Positions 7,952-16,094 of a stretch of 28,511 nucleotides of DNA are shown one piece after another. The notes beneath the pieces are model-generated. The model did not search any database. It was not told the DNA's origin and saw only the letters and a list, made by a program, of their open reading frames with translations. Position 1 is the stretch's first letter, and every line of letters begins with the position of its first letter. Both the position numbers and the translations under genes were made by a program. Origin of the DNA: Sphingomonadales bacterium (GTDB taxonomy: Bacteria > Pseudomonadota > Alphaproteobacteria > Sphingomonadales > Sphingomonadaceae); assembly GCA_024636595.1 (NCBI GenBank), contig JAGXGT010000176.1, forward strand, positions 1 to 28,511, given 5' to 3'.

Positions 7952-9646
7952 ATGATCATTGCGTCAGAAGAGAAACGAAGCGCATATCGCGAAGCAGGCT
8001 GGTGGGGTGACAAGACCCTTGCAGACCTGTTTTTCAACAATGTGCAGGCGCATCCGGAGCGGATGGCGCTGGTCGATGCACCCAATCGCGCCGACTTCGC
8101 TTTTGGCGAGCCACAGCGGTTAACCTATGGGGATATGCAGGCAGAAGTGGAGCGATACGCCGGTGCACTAGTTGCGGCAGGGATCGGCAAGGATGATGTG
8201 ATCGTTATCCAATTACCCAATATCAGCGAATTTGTCGCGCTCTATTTCGCAGCGGCTACCATCGGTGCCATCGTTAGCCCGATTGCTGTGCAATATCGTA
8301 GCCACGAGCTTACGGCGATGCTGGGCATTGTCGAACCCAAAGCCTTCATTTGCGGTACGGTGATGAAGGGCGCAGACCATATCAGTACCGTACGCCCATT
8401 GCTGAGCGAAACGATCAAGCTGATGACAATCGGTCCCGATGCGCCTACCGACGCGATTGATCTGGCTAGAGAGCCTGCAAGGCCCGACCAGCTAACGGCG
8501 CATCGCGCCACGACGCATATCGATGCCGACGATATATTCACTATTTGCTGGACATCGGGCACGACAGGAACGCCAAAGGGCGTTCCGCGCAGTCACAATC
8601 ATTGGGTTGGTATTGCGCCCGGCACTTATATCACCTCGCGTCTGCGAGACGGTGATGTGATGCTCAATCCTTTTCCGCTGATCAACATGGCGTCAATTGG
8701 CGGCATTACGATGAGCTGGCTCCGCATTGCAGGCACAATGGTACTGCACCATCCTTTCGATCCGCAGGTCTATCTTAAACAGATTGCTAGCGAGCGGCCC
8801 AGCTTTACCATCGCTCCACCAGCGGTACTCAACATGTTGCTGCAAAACGAGGAACTCCTGGCAAAGGTAGACCTGTCAAGTTTGCGCACCATCGGCTCAG
8901 GCTCCGCTCCCCTTGCGCCAGCCATGGTGCAAGGGTTTCAGGAACGGCTGAACCTGCCGGTCATCAATATTTTTGGATCGAACGAAGGCATGACGCTGAT
9001 CACCGGGCCGGACGATGTGCCCGATCCTGTTGAGCGAGCCAGCTATTTCCCGAATGGGCTAAACCTCACTCCCTATTTCGGCAACTCCCTCCGGCAGATT
9101 ATGGATTCGCGATTGGTCCCGCCAGAGGGTGGTGATCCCATTACAGAGGAGGGTGTTCCCGGTGAATTGCAGATTAGCGGTCCCGCAGTGTTCGAAGGCT
9201 ATTGGAAAGCACCCGAACAAACGGCGGCTGCCTTTACAGAAGATGGCTGGTTCAAAACCGGTGACCTTTTCCAGATTGAGCAAGGCGGGCGGTTTTTGCG
9301 CTTTGTCGGGCGCTGCAAGGATCTGATCATTCGCGGCGGTGTGAATATATCGCCTGAAGAAATCGATCAATTGCTGGATGGCCATCCGAGCCTGGCGGAA
9401 GCCTGCGTTTTCTCGCTGCCGGATCCCGTGATGGGAGAACGTATAGGGCTGGCCGCCGTGCCGCGCTCGGATGTCGAGCTCACGCTAGACAACGTAACGG
9501 CCTATCTCAAAAAACATGATCTGGCGGTTTTCAAATTGCCCGAAAGGTTGTTCCGATTCGAAAGCCTACCGCGCAATGTGACCAACAAGATAGTGCGCAG
9601 CGAAGTACGCGAGCTTGCGCTTGCTATGATTAAAAAAGGAGACTGA
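7952..9646 (+). CDS. AMP-dependent acyl-CoA synthetase (cyclohexanecarboxylate/medium-chain ligase-like)
   Basis: A 564-residue adenylate-forming enzyme that activates a carboxylic acid to its CoA thioester through an acyl-AMP. Core motifs in order: the P-loop TSGTTGTPKGVPRSH (about residues 205-219), FGSNEGM (A5), GWFKTGDL (A7), GRCKDLIIRGGVNISPEE (A8, hinge) and the catalytic lysine K546 in NVTNKI. The N-terminus YREAGWWGDKTL resembles the cyclohexanecarboxylate-CoA ligase group. The ATG at 7952 is 1 nt after the stop of the cleavage oxygenase, and a longer frame starting at 7817 would overlap that gene with unrelated sequence; a start at 7904 cannot be fully excluded. No strong ribosome site precedes it, so coupled translation is likely. 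In the pathway it probably activates an acid formed after C=C cleavage and aldehyde oxidation. Confidence 0.9.
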   Translation: MIIASEEKRSAYREAGWWGDKTLADLFFNNVQAHPERMALVDAPNRADFAFGEPQRLTYGDMQAEVERYAGALVAAGIGKDDVIVIQLPNISEFVALYFAAATIGAIVSPIAVQYRSHELTAMLGIVEPKAFICGTVMKGADHISTVRPLLSETIKLMTIGPDAPTDAIDLAREPARPDQLTAHRATTHIDADDIFTICWTSGTTGTPKGVPRSHNHWVGIAPGTYITSRLRDGDVMLNPFPLINMASIGGITMSWLRIAGTMVLHHPFDPQVYLKQIASERPSFTIAPPAVLNMLLQNEELLAKVDLSSLRTIGSGSAPLAPAMVQGFQERLNLPVINIFGSNEGMTLITGPDDVPDPVERASYFPNGLNLTPYFGNSLRQIMDSRLVPPEGGDPITEEGVPGELQISGPAVFEGYWKAPEQTAAAFTEDGWFKTGDLFQIEQGGRFLRFVGRCKDLIIRGGVNISPEEIDQLLDGHPSLAEACVFSLPDPVMGERIGLAAVPRSDVELTLDNVTAYLKKHDLAVFKLPERLFRFESLPRNVTNKIVRSEVRELALAMIKKGD

Positions 9647-9647
9647 C

Positions 9648-10877
9648 ATGCCCGCAGAGATTTTCATTCTGGGCGGGGCCCAGACCGACTTTGGCCGCAA
9701 TATTGAACGCGAGGGCGGCGGAATGTTTGAACTGTTCCGCGACGTAGCCGAAGCCGCATTCGTTGCGACCGGTATCGAGCCCAAGGAAGTTGAAACTGGA
9801 CATGTTGGCAATTTCGTTGGTGAACTATTCGCAGGCCAAGGTCAGCTTGGCGGCTTTTTCGGCCATGTGCACCCCGATATGGCGGGCATCCCGACCTCAC
9901 GCCACGAAGCGGCTTGTGCATCGGGAAGCATTGCGATCCTTGCTGCAAGCGCGGAAATAGAGGCGGGACGTTATGGCCTGGCAATGGTTCTAGGCATTGA
10001 GTTGATGCGCAACGTCCCTGGGCAACGCGCTGCAGAATATCTGGGATCAGCCGCATGGGCTGGCCACGAGGCGCAGGAAGCGCGCTATTTATGGCCCTAT
10101 ATGTTTTCTAACGTCGCGGCAGAATATGAGGAACGCTTCGGGCTCGACCGCGCCCATTTGCGCGGTATTTCGGAAATCGCATTCTCCAATGCCAAGCGCA
10201 ACCCGAATTCGCAAACACGCAAATGGGAAATCACGTCCGAGCATTTTGCCGACAATGACGAATTCAACCCTCCTATCGAAGGGAGTCTGCGCAAGGCTGA
10301 TTGCGGACAGGTAACCGACGGCGCGGCCGCAATATTCCTCGCTTCGCGCGAGGTGGCGGAGCGCTATGCCAAACGACGCGGCATCGCGCTAGAAAGCATC
10401 CCGCGTCTAAAAGGTTGGGGTCATTCGACGGCACCTTTAGCTTATTCAACCAAGGTCAACGCCAGTCGCGGCCAGCCCTATGTGTTCCCCACCGTGCGCA
10501 AAGCGATGATGGATGCGTTGGGTCGGGCAGAAATGGCCGATATTTATGCCTGCGATGGCGTAGAGGTGCATGACTGTTTTTCGATTACCGAATATATGGC
10601 TATCGACCATTTCGGCATTACTCCGCCGGGTGAAAGCTGGCGCGCGGTCGAGGATGGAACGATTGCCCTTGGCGGTAAGTTGCCGGTCAATCCCTCGGGC
10701 GGGCTAATCGGACTTGGTCATCCGGTCGGCGCAACCGGCGTCCGCATGACGCTGGACGCATGGCGCCAAGTGACAGGTAACGCCGGCGATTATCAGGTCG
10801 AAGGAGCCAAGAATTTTGCGACGTTCAATGTCGGAGGCAGCGCAACGACCTCGGTCAGTTTCGTGGTCGGCGTTTGA
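9648..10877 (+). CDS. thiolase, SCP2/SCP-x type acetyl-CoA acetyltransferase family
   Basis: A 409-residue thiolase-fold enzyme. The acylated cysteine is C90 in EAACASGS, H308 begins the HDCF motif characteristic of the SCP2-thiolase group, and H358 lies in GHPVGATG. In that group the classical C-terminal CxG cysteine is missing and the cysteine of HDCF is thought to serve instead, which matches the C-terminus seen here (NVGGSATTSV). Members cleave or form 3-oxoacyl-CoA, often of sterol or other branched side chains. The start is ATG at 9648, 1 nt past the synthetase stop, with AAGGAG upstream. It is followed at once by a second, different thiolase, so the pair may act on successive intermediates or form a mixed complex. 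Confidence 0.88.
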   Translation: MPAEIFILGGAQTDFGRNIEREGGGMFELFRDVAEAAFVATGIEPKEVETGHVGNFVGELFAGQGQLGGFFGHVHPDMAGIPTSRHEAACASGSIAILAASAEIEAGRYGLAMVLGIELMRNVPGQRAAEYLGSAAWAGHEAQEARYLWPYMFSNVAAEYEERFGLDRAHLRGISEIAFSNAKRNPNSQTRKWEITSEHFADNDEFNPPIEGSLRKADCGQVTDGAAAIFLASREVAERYAKRRGIALESIPRLKGWGHSTAPLAYSTKVNASRGQPYVFPTVRKAMMDALGRAEMADIYACDGVEVHDCFSITEYMAIDHFGITPPGESWRAVEDGTIALGGKLPVNPSGGLIGLGHPVGATGVRMTLDAWRQVTGNAGDYQVEGAKNFATFNVGGSATTSVSFVVGV

Positions 10878-10884
10878 ACTCTTG

Positions 10885-12039
10885 GTGGATGTTTTTCTAT
10901 ATGATGCGGTCCGCACCCCGCGTGGCAAGGCAAAGGCAGCGGGCGGGCTCGCCTCGCTGACGCCGCAAGAGCTAATCAAGCAGCAGGTTGATGCGCTTGG
11001 TGCCCGCGTGGATTTGGCGGCGCAGGCACCGGAAGCCTTGTTGCTCGGCTGCGTCGGTCAGGTCGGCGATCAGGGAGGCCATATTGCGCTTGTGTCCAAG
11101 TTGCATGCTGGACTGCCCGATGCGACAGCAGCGCACAGCATTAACAACTACTGTGCCTCTGGCCTGTCAGCCATCGGACATGCCGCTGCGATGGTCGCAA
11201 GTGGGCAAGCAAAAACGGCTTTGGCGGGCGGCGTCGAATGCATGAGCCGGGTTCCTTTCAAGGGTGATGAAGCAAGCTATTATAGCGACACAAGCTTTCC
11301 GGCGCGCACCCGCTATATTCCCGTTGTGCTGGCGGCTGACCGGTTGGCCGCAGCCGAAGGCTTGAGCCGCGCCGAACTTGATGCGGTCGCCCTGACTTCG
11401 CAGCAAAAGGCTGCTGCGGCAGAGGGGAATACGGCGCTTAACCGGTCACGCATACCTACCGGTGGCTTGCAATCGGAAGAGTGCATCCGCCCCAAAACCG
11501 ACGCGTCGTCGCTTGGCGCGATGCCTAGCAGCTTCGGCGCGTTGCAGGATCAATATGCTGATGCGATAGGCAGTGAAAGCTTTGAACCGCTCCATACTCT
11601 GGGCCATGCTCCGCCCGTCTGCGACGGTGCAGCACTGGCATTGGTGGGCGGTGATGGCTTGAGCCAACCGCGCGCGCGCATACTGGCCTTTTCCGAATGC
11701 GGCGGTGATCCGGCTGCGGGGCTGACAGCAGGCTTTGCCGCGATGGACAAAGCGCTGGCCCGAGCCAGACTCTCGCTTGCCGACATGGACAGGATAGAGT
11801 TCATGGAATCCTTTGCTGTCACGATTGCTAAATTTCTGCGTGACCGCGATGTCGACCCGGACAAGGTCAATGTGTCAGGTGGCCATATTGCCAAGGGGCA
11901 TCCCATGGGGGCAAGTGGCGCGATCCTGACATCAACCTTACTCGACTGCCTTGATGAAGCGGACCGCAGCCTTGGCTTGGTTGTCGTCAGCGGTGCATCC
12001 GGCACGGGTGCAGCCATGGTGGTCGAACGATTAAATTAG
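10885..12039 (+). CDS. thiolase (acetyl-CoA C-acyltransferase family) with altered active-site motifs
   Basis: About 384 residues, slightly shorter than the usual 390-400. The nucleophile C90 is in NNYCASGLSA, and the GHPMGASG histidine is H339. Two other conserved elements differ. The usual NEAFA motif reads MESFA (M307 in place of asparagine or histidine), and the usual C-terminal CxGGG reads SGASG, with S369 where the general-acid/base cysteine should be. The start is uncertain: GTG at 10885 (or TTG at 10882) gives the expected N-terminus VDVFLYDAVRTPRG, while a longer frame from 10816 would overlap the previous thiolase by 62 bases with unrelated residues. It sits between the SCP2-type thiolase and the PaaN-like dehydrogenase. 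It may be an active enzyme with a modified mechanism, or a partner subunit of the preceding thiolase. Confidence 0.82.
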   Translation: MDVFLYDAVRTPRGKAKAAGGLASLTPQELIKQQVDALGARVDLAAQAPEALLLGCVGQVGDQGGHIALVSKLHAGLPDATAAHSINNYCASGLSAIGHAAAMVASGQAKTALAGGVECMSRVPFKGDEASYYSDTSFPARTRYIPVVLAADRLAAAEGLSRAELDAVALTSQQKAAAAEGNTALNRSRIPTGGLQSEECIRPKTDASSLGAMPSSFGALQDQYADAIGSESFEPLHTLGHAPPVCDGAALALVGGDGLSQPRARILAFSECGGDPAAGLTAGFAAMDKALARARLSLADMDRIEFMESFAVTIAKFLRDRDVDPDKVNVSGGHIAKGHPMGASGAILTSTLLDCLDEADRSLGLVVVSGASGTGAAMVVERLN

Positions 12040-12050
12040 GTGGAGAGACA

Positions 12051-13769
12051 ATGACTGAGAGTTTGGAGGCACTGACTGCACGCCATGCGCCAACGCATGA
12101 AGCCGCAATTCAAGCGGTCAACAGCCGTAAAAACTGGAGCCCATTTCGCGATTCGCCCAGCGCGAAATTTCACCCCTCTGGCGCGCCAGAAGTGGGCAAG
12201 GCGGCCTTCGAGGCGCTATTAGGCCGTCCTTTCGATCTCGAACAGCCAGGAATAACCGGGCAGAGTGGGAAAGAAGTTTCGCCTTTCACGCGTAAACCGC
12301 TGAATATTGAATATCCCGTAAGCGATCCCGCCGCGCTGATAAGCGCCGCGCAAGAAGCGATGGAAGACTGGCGCAAGCTGGCATATGAAACGCGCATTGC
12401 GCTCTGCCTGGAAATAGCACAGCGGCTTTATGCTCGCAATTTCGAAATGGCGCACAGCGTCATGCATGTTGCGGGGCAGAGCTACACGCAAGCCTTCAGC
12501 GGCAGCGGTCCCAATGCACTGGATCGGGGTATCGAGGCGCTGGCCTATGCGGCCAAGGCGATGCGCGATGTGCTGCCGACGGTAAGATGGGACCGGACTT
12601 TTGGCAAAGAAGATGTGTCGCTCGATAAGCTATATACGATCGTCCCGCGTGGAATCGGGCTTGTCATCTGCTGCGCCTCCTTCCCGACATGGAATGCCTA
12701 TCCGGCAATGTTCGCGAGTCTGGCTACCGGCAATCCGGTGATCGTGAAACCGCACCCGATTGCGATATTACCCATGGCGATTGTGGTGCAGGAATGCCGT
12801 AAAACATTATCCGAATATGGCTGTGATCCCAATCTTGTTACCCTTGCAATTGATACTCTTGATGCCCCTGTTGCCCAACGTTTCATCGATGATCCAGCCG
12901 TTCAAATTATCGACTTCACCGGGAGTCCGCGTTATGGTGGCCATCTGGAGCGCACCGTCACTGGCAAGCTGCTCTTCACCGAAACCGCGGGGATCAATTC
13001 GGTGGTGCTTGAAAGCTGCGCCGATCTCGACGCAACAGCGATGGCCACTGCCCGTGCGACCTGCCTCTTCTCGGCGCAAATGTGCACTAGCCCGCAAAAT
13101 GTCTACGTCCCTGCCGGTGGCATTGACACCGCCGATGGCCACAAATCCTTCGAAGAAGTCGCGTCCGCCCTTGTCGCTGCAATCGACAATATTGCTGACA
13201 ACCCGTCAGTTGCCGCCGGCATTATGGGCGCGGTACAGGCCGGCCCCAGTTGTGACTTGGTCCGCCGGATCGAGGAACGCGCTGCGCAAAATCCCGGTGC
13301 AAAAATCCTCAGGCGGCCAGCCCCCTATCCGCATCCTGACTATCCCGACGCACGGACAATGACTCCGCTGGTTGTCGCGCTCACGGTTGGAAACGCCGCG
13401 TTGTATGCAGAAGAACATTTCGGCCCAGTGATGTTCGTGATCGCAGCGCCGGATGGCGATGCGGCGGTAGCCGAGGCAACCGCGCTTGCACGGCAGCATG
13501 GGGCGATTTCATCTTATCTCTATTCGACCGACGAAGCCTTTATAGATCGTTCACTCGATGCCTATGAAACAAGCGGAATGAACCTCTCCATCAATCTTCA
13601 CGGCGCAATGTGGGCTAACTTCGCGGCGGCCTATAGCGACTATCATGTGACTGGCCTCAACCCAGCGGGTAATGCCTGTCTTGCTGATCTCGCCTTTGTC
13701 GCGGGCCGGTTCCGCATCGTCCAGCACCGTCGTCCCGCTGTAAAAGAGGCCGAGTCCCATGCCGCATGA
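12051..13769 (+). CDS. paaN: PaaN-like aldehyde dehydrogenase
   Basis: A 572-residue NAD(P)-dependent aldehyde dehydrogenase of the PaaN type. Family features seen: the N-terminal WSPF..SPS region, VMHVAGQSY (about 140), the cofactor loop FPTWNAYPAMFASLATGNPV (about 208-227), VKPHP, FTGSPRYGG, the general base E311 in FTETAG and the nucleophile C345 in QMCTSPQN. PaaN proteins resemble the dehydrogenase half of PaaZ, which oxidises the ring-opened aldehyde of phenylacetate breakdown, but no MaoC-type hydratase domain is present here. No other phenylacetate genes (paaABCDE, paaG, paaK) are in the window. A role in oxidising an aldehyde made by the cleavage oxygenase is therefore more likely than phenylacetate catabolism. 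The symbol indicates family only. The ATG follows GGTGGAGAG. Its 3' end overlaps the next gene by 11 bases. Confidence 0.85.
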   Translation: MTESLEALTARHAPTHEAAIQAVNSRKNWSPFRDSPSAKFHPSGAPEVGKAAFEALLGRPFDLEQPGITGQSGKEVSPFTRKPLNIEYPVSDPAALISAAQEAMEDWRKLAYETRIALCLEIAQRLYARNFEMAHSVMHVAGQSYTQAFSGSGPNALDRGIEALAYAAKAMRDVLPTVRWDRTFGKEDVSLDKLYTIVPRGIGLVICCASFPTWNAYPAMFASLATGNPVIVKPHPIAILPMAIVVQECRKTLSEYGCDPNLVTLAIDTLDAPVAQRFIDDPAVQIIDFTGSPRYGGHLERTVTGKLLFTETAGINSVVLESCADLDATAMATARATCLFSAQMCTSPQNVYVPAGGIDTADGHKSFEEVASALVAAIDNIADNPSVAAGIMGAVQAGPSCDLVRRIEERAAQNPGAKILRRPAPYPHPDYPDARTMTPLVVALTVGNAALYAEEHFGPVMFVIAAPDGDAAVAEATALARQHGAISSYLYSTDEAFIDRSLDAYETSGMNLSINLHGAMWANFAAAYSDYHVTGLNPAGNACLADLAFVAGRFRIVQHRRPAVKEAESHAA

Positions 13770-14190
13770 TCCAGCGGATTTCGTCGGCGCGTGGAGCTTA
13801 GTCGACTGGCGGATCGAATATGCTGATGGCAATGAAACCAGACCGTTCGGCCATGGCGCACAGGGATACATCATCTATTCCGCCGACGGCACGATGACTG
13901 CATGTATCGCAAAGGTTCGTCGCGACAGTTTCGGTATCGCCAATGCCCGTAACGCCAGCGCAGATCAAAAGGCGGAAGCCTTTGACAGCTACTTCCATTA
14001 CGCCGGCCCTTGGCGGATCGAGAATGAGGAAGTGGTGCACGCGGTCACCATGTCGCTCAATCCCGACATGGCTGGCACCGAGCAACGCCGGTTCGCCGAG
14101 TTCGATGGCGAAGGTGGCCTGACGCTCTCTGCCAGGGAGGCCTTAAACAACGGCGGCATCCGCCATCACGTCCTGCAATGGAAACGATAG
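13759..14190 (+). CDS. lipocalin-like domain protein (Lipocalin_5 type)
   Basis: A 143-residue single-domain protein. FVGAWSLVDWRIEYADG at the start, then PFGHGAQGYIIYSADGTMTA and FHYAGPWRIENEEVVHAV, match the small lipocalin-like family (PF13924 type), a beta-barrel predicted to bind small hydrophobic ligands. There is no signal peptide, so it is cytoplasmic. The ATG at 13759 lies inside the end of the dehydrogenase gene (11-base overlap), marking it as the last gene of the same operon. Related proteins occur beside polyketide and catabolic genes, but their function is not settled; some may be isomerases or cyclases, others carriers. A role in holding or isomerising a poorly soluble intermediate is an inference. 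Confidence 0.78.
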   Translation: MPHDPADFVGAWSLVDWRIEYADGNETRPFGHGAQGYIIYSADGTMTACIAKVRRDSFGIANARNASADQKAEAFDSYFHYAGPWRIENEEVVHAVTMSLNPDMAGTEQRRFAEFDGEGGLTLSAREALNNGGIRHHVLQWKR

Positions 14191-14667
14191 TGGTAATTCG
14201 ATTGGTTTTCCTATCGCTGGCGATCTATCGGACGGCGTGATACGCGTCTGTAACTGGAGCGCCGAAACGATATAGGTTGAGCAGCCTAGTTTCATGAGAT
14301 GGGCCACACAAATGATGTGTTTCGGGCGAGGCGGTCTGTTTACAGCATTTCCGACTTTGGGCGCGTTGCTGCTGAAATACCTAACTGTATTGAACGTCCG
14401 GTTTTAGGATCGGGTAAATCGTTAGCGGACGACCAAAAATGGGGCGGGAGCGGAATGACGGGTTTTGTTGAATAATCAACGGAAGCGGCCGTTGCAAATA
14501 TGGCTGCACGGATATCCTTGTGGCTACTTTATCCCGAAAGAAGCCATTAAGTTTACCAAATTTATCTCAAATTTGTCGTACGATTGCGCACCATATTCTG
14601 ACTATTCCGAAATGCCTGTTCTGGTGAGAGTGGAGCGAACCGTGTGAGGGCTGGTTTTGGCGATGTC
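14191..14667. other. intergenic region with small hairpins
   Basis: 477 bases between the end of the plus-strand catabolic operon and the convergent minus-strand DUF1499 gene. Small stems are visible: ATCG-CTGG-CGAT just past the operon stop, and ACACA-AATGA-TGTGT at 14306-14320. An insertion-sequence-like motif lies at 14460. The only open frame here (14465-14647, plus) resembles nothing and lacks a clear ribosome site. No RNA gene is recognised. Confidence 0.6.
14460..14494. repeat. insertion-sequence-end-like motif with overlapping inverted repeats
   Basis: GGGTTTTGTTGAATAATCAA at 14460-14479 resembles, from memory, the terminal repeat of IS5/IS903-type elements (TTTGTTGAATAAATC). No transposase and no second end are visible. 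The same stretch has GTTG-AATAAT-CAAC (14467-14480) and CAACGG-AAGCGG-CCGTTG (14477-14494), two mutually exclusive stems that share CAAC. If real, it is a remnant. Confidence 0.25.
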
Positions 14668-15408
14668 CTAGTTAAAATCGTTTGCGAGTCTGTTAAGGAA
14701 TAACCGGACCCGTTTGGCGTTCACGCCGAGATCACTAACACCGATCCGGCTGACAGACCGCATATCAACAACGCTTGCTGCGCCCTCTTCGGTAGCGACA
14801 ACGCGCAAAACGACGTCATCTTTGAAACGAATGTAGGACACACTCGCCGTCGCTTCCAAATGACCCTTTTCGGGATCGGCCGCCGCGATTTCCCATCCCA
14901 GGTCGGTGGCGATTTTTTCTGCATCCGCAATTATCTGGGGCACCGCCCTTCCAATCCTCACCGATTGCAGATCAGGATAGCCTTTTCTGTGGATCGTGCG
15001 CCAGTTTTCAATTGTATCAACCCCGGCGAGATTATCGGATCTAAGCGAGAGGACTGAAAATTGCGGCGGGTTTACAAGGTCTGTGGTTATATCATGAATG
15101 GCGGGTGCGTCTCCGCCCGCTGCTGCGCGCGAGCCCAAGAAGCCGATATAGACTAGCGATACCAGCAATCCGGTAAGCGCGGTTTTCTTGCTGCCACCAT
15201 TTTTGATTATCAAGACCAAAGCGATCGCGGCCGCCAAAATCGCCACGACCGAGATAAGCGCCCCGGCCAAAATGGCTGAGAATCCGGGAAGCTTACCAAT
15301 GAAATCATAGCGTGCAAGGGTGACACCGACCATCGCGACAACGGGCGCCGCGATGCCAAATATCAATGCCGACTTGCTCAGTCGCTTAGTCCATCTACCT
15401 TCTGCCAT
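14668..15408 (-). CDS. DUF1499 membrane protein
   Basis: 246 residues. The N-terminal part (about 15-110) has three to four hydrophobic segments (for example LIFGIAAPVVAMVGVTLA and VVAILAAAIALVLII), so it is an inner-membrane protein. The C-terminal part (about 110-246) matches DUF1499: it ends with SVSRIGVSDLGVNAKRVRLF, the conserved SRxGxSDLGxNxxR signature. The function is unknown. Start ATG at 15408 with AGGAG 5 nt before it. It is the last of four minus-strand genes, 83 nt after the phosphatidyltransferase gene, and is probably co-transcribed with it. Confidence 0.85.
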   Translation of the reverse strand: MAEGRWTKRLSKSALIFGIAAPVVAMVGVTLARYDFIGKLPGFSAILAGALISVVAILAAAIALVLIIKNGGSKKTALTGLLVSLVYIGFLGSRAAAGGDAPAIHDITTDLVNPPQFSVLSLRSDNLAGVDTIENWRTIHRKGYPDLQSVRIGRAVPQIIADAEKIATDLGWEIAAADPEKGHLEATASVSYIRFKDDVVLRVVATEEGAASVVDMRSVSRIGVSDLGVNAKRVRLFLNRLANDFN

Positions 15409-15491
15409 CTCAACTCCTGTTATTTTTGCGGCTCAATTTGTGCCCGGTTATATAGTGTTCCATCGTCTGGATCGATTGTCTCACAGGCAGT

Positions 15492-16094
15492 TCAAGGAAA
15501 GTCAACTTTCGCCGCAATGGTTCGTTGGATCACGGTGACGAGGCACATCGCCGTATAGATCGATGCTATAATTGCAAAATATTGCGGCAACAGACACATC
15601 AGAACAAAGGTGATGATTGTCTCCGTTCCTTCGGCGAGTCCGGTATTGTAAAAGAAGCTCTTTTTGCCATGGGCGTCTGTTTCCCGGCCTTCCTTGGCTG
15701 CCATTACCGCGTAGGCTAGGAAACTTATTCCGGTCAGGGTGAAGCTCCCGACCAATATCAGCGCGAAGGGAAGGTTTGCGGACACCGCAAAGCCAAAGCC
15801 GATCGGCACGGCGATATAGAAGGAAAAATCGCCGACAATATCGAGATAGCCGCCAAAATTGGATTGCGCCGTCGCCCGCGCGATAGCCCCGTCCAGCCCA
15901 TCAAAAAGACGGCTCAGCAACAGCAGCGCCAGGCCCAGCAGATAGTAGCGAAACCCGATCGCCACGCCGGCGCCAATGCCGACCAGAACACCAGCGAGTG
16001 TCACCTGGTTGGCGGTCAAGCCGAACTTCGCCAGCCAGGTTCCCAGCGCATTGAGCGGAGGGTCGATGATCGGGCGAAGACGGGAATCAAACAA
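15492..16094 (-). CDS. CDP-alcohol phosphatidyltransferase family protein
   Basis: A 200-residue integral membrane enzyme. The diagnostic metal-binding motif is complete: D65-x2-D68-G69-x2-A72-R73-x7-G81-x3-D85-x3-D89. Several hydrophobic helices surround it. Such enzymes move a phosphatidyl group from a CDP-linked lipid to an alcohol such as glycerol-3-phosphate, serine, choline or inositol; the acceptor cannot be read from the sequence. The start is TTG, and the first 8 bases overlap the end of the nucleoside transporter gene (TTGTTTGA), so translation is likely coupled. No better start is seen, and the N-terminus FDSRLRPIIDPPL fits the family. Confidence 0.88.
   Translation of the reverse strand: MFDSRLRPIIDPPLNALGTWLAKFGLTANQVTLAGVLVGIGAGVAIGFRYYLLGLALLLLSRLFDGLDGAIARATAQSNFGGYLDIVGDFSFYIAVPIGFGFAVSANLPFALILVGSFTLTGISFLAYAVMAAKEGRETDAHGKKSFFYNTGLAEGTETIITFVLMCLLPQYFAIIASIYTAMCLVTVIQRTIAAKVDFP

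Noticed and set aside
12051..13769. Phenylacetate degradation operon
   Set aside because: Only the PaaN-like protein is present; no ring epoxidase, isomerase or phenylacetate-CoA ligase genes are in the window.
14465..14647. Plus-strand open frame (60 codons)
   Set aside because: Low-complexity-free but unlike any family I know, no convincing ribosome site, and it lies in the region with hairpins and an IS-end-like motif.
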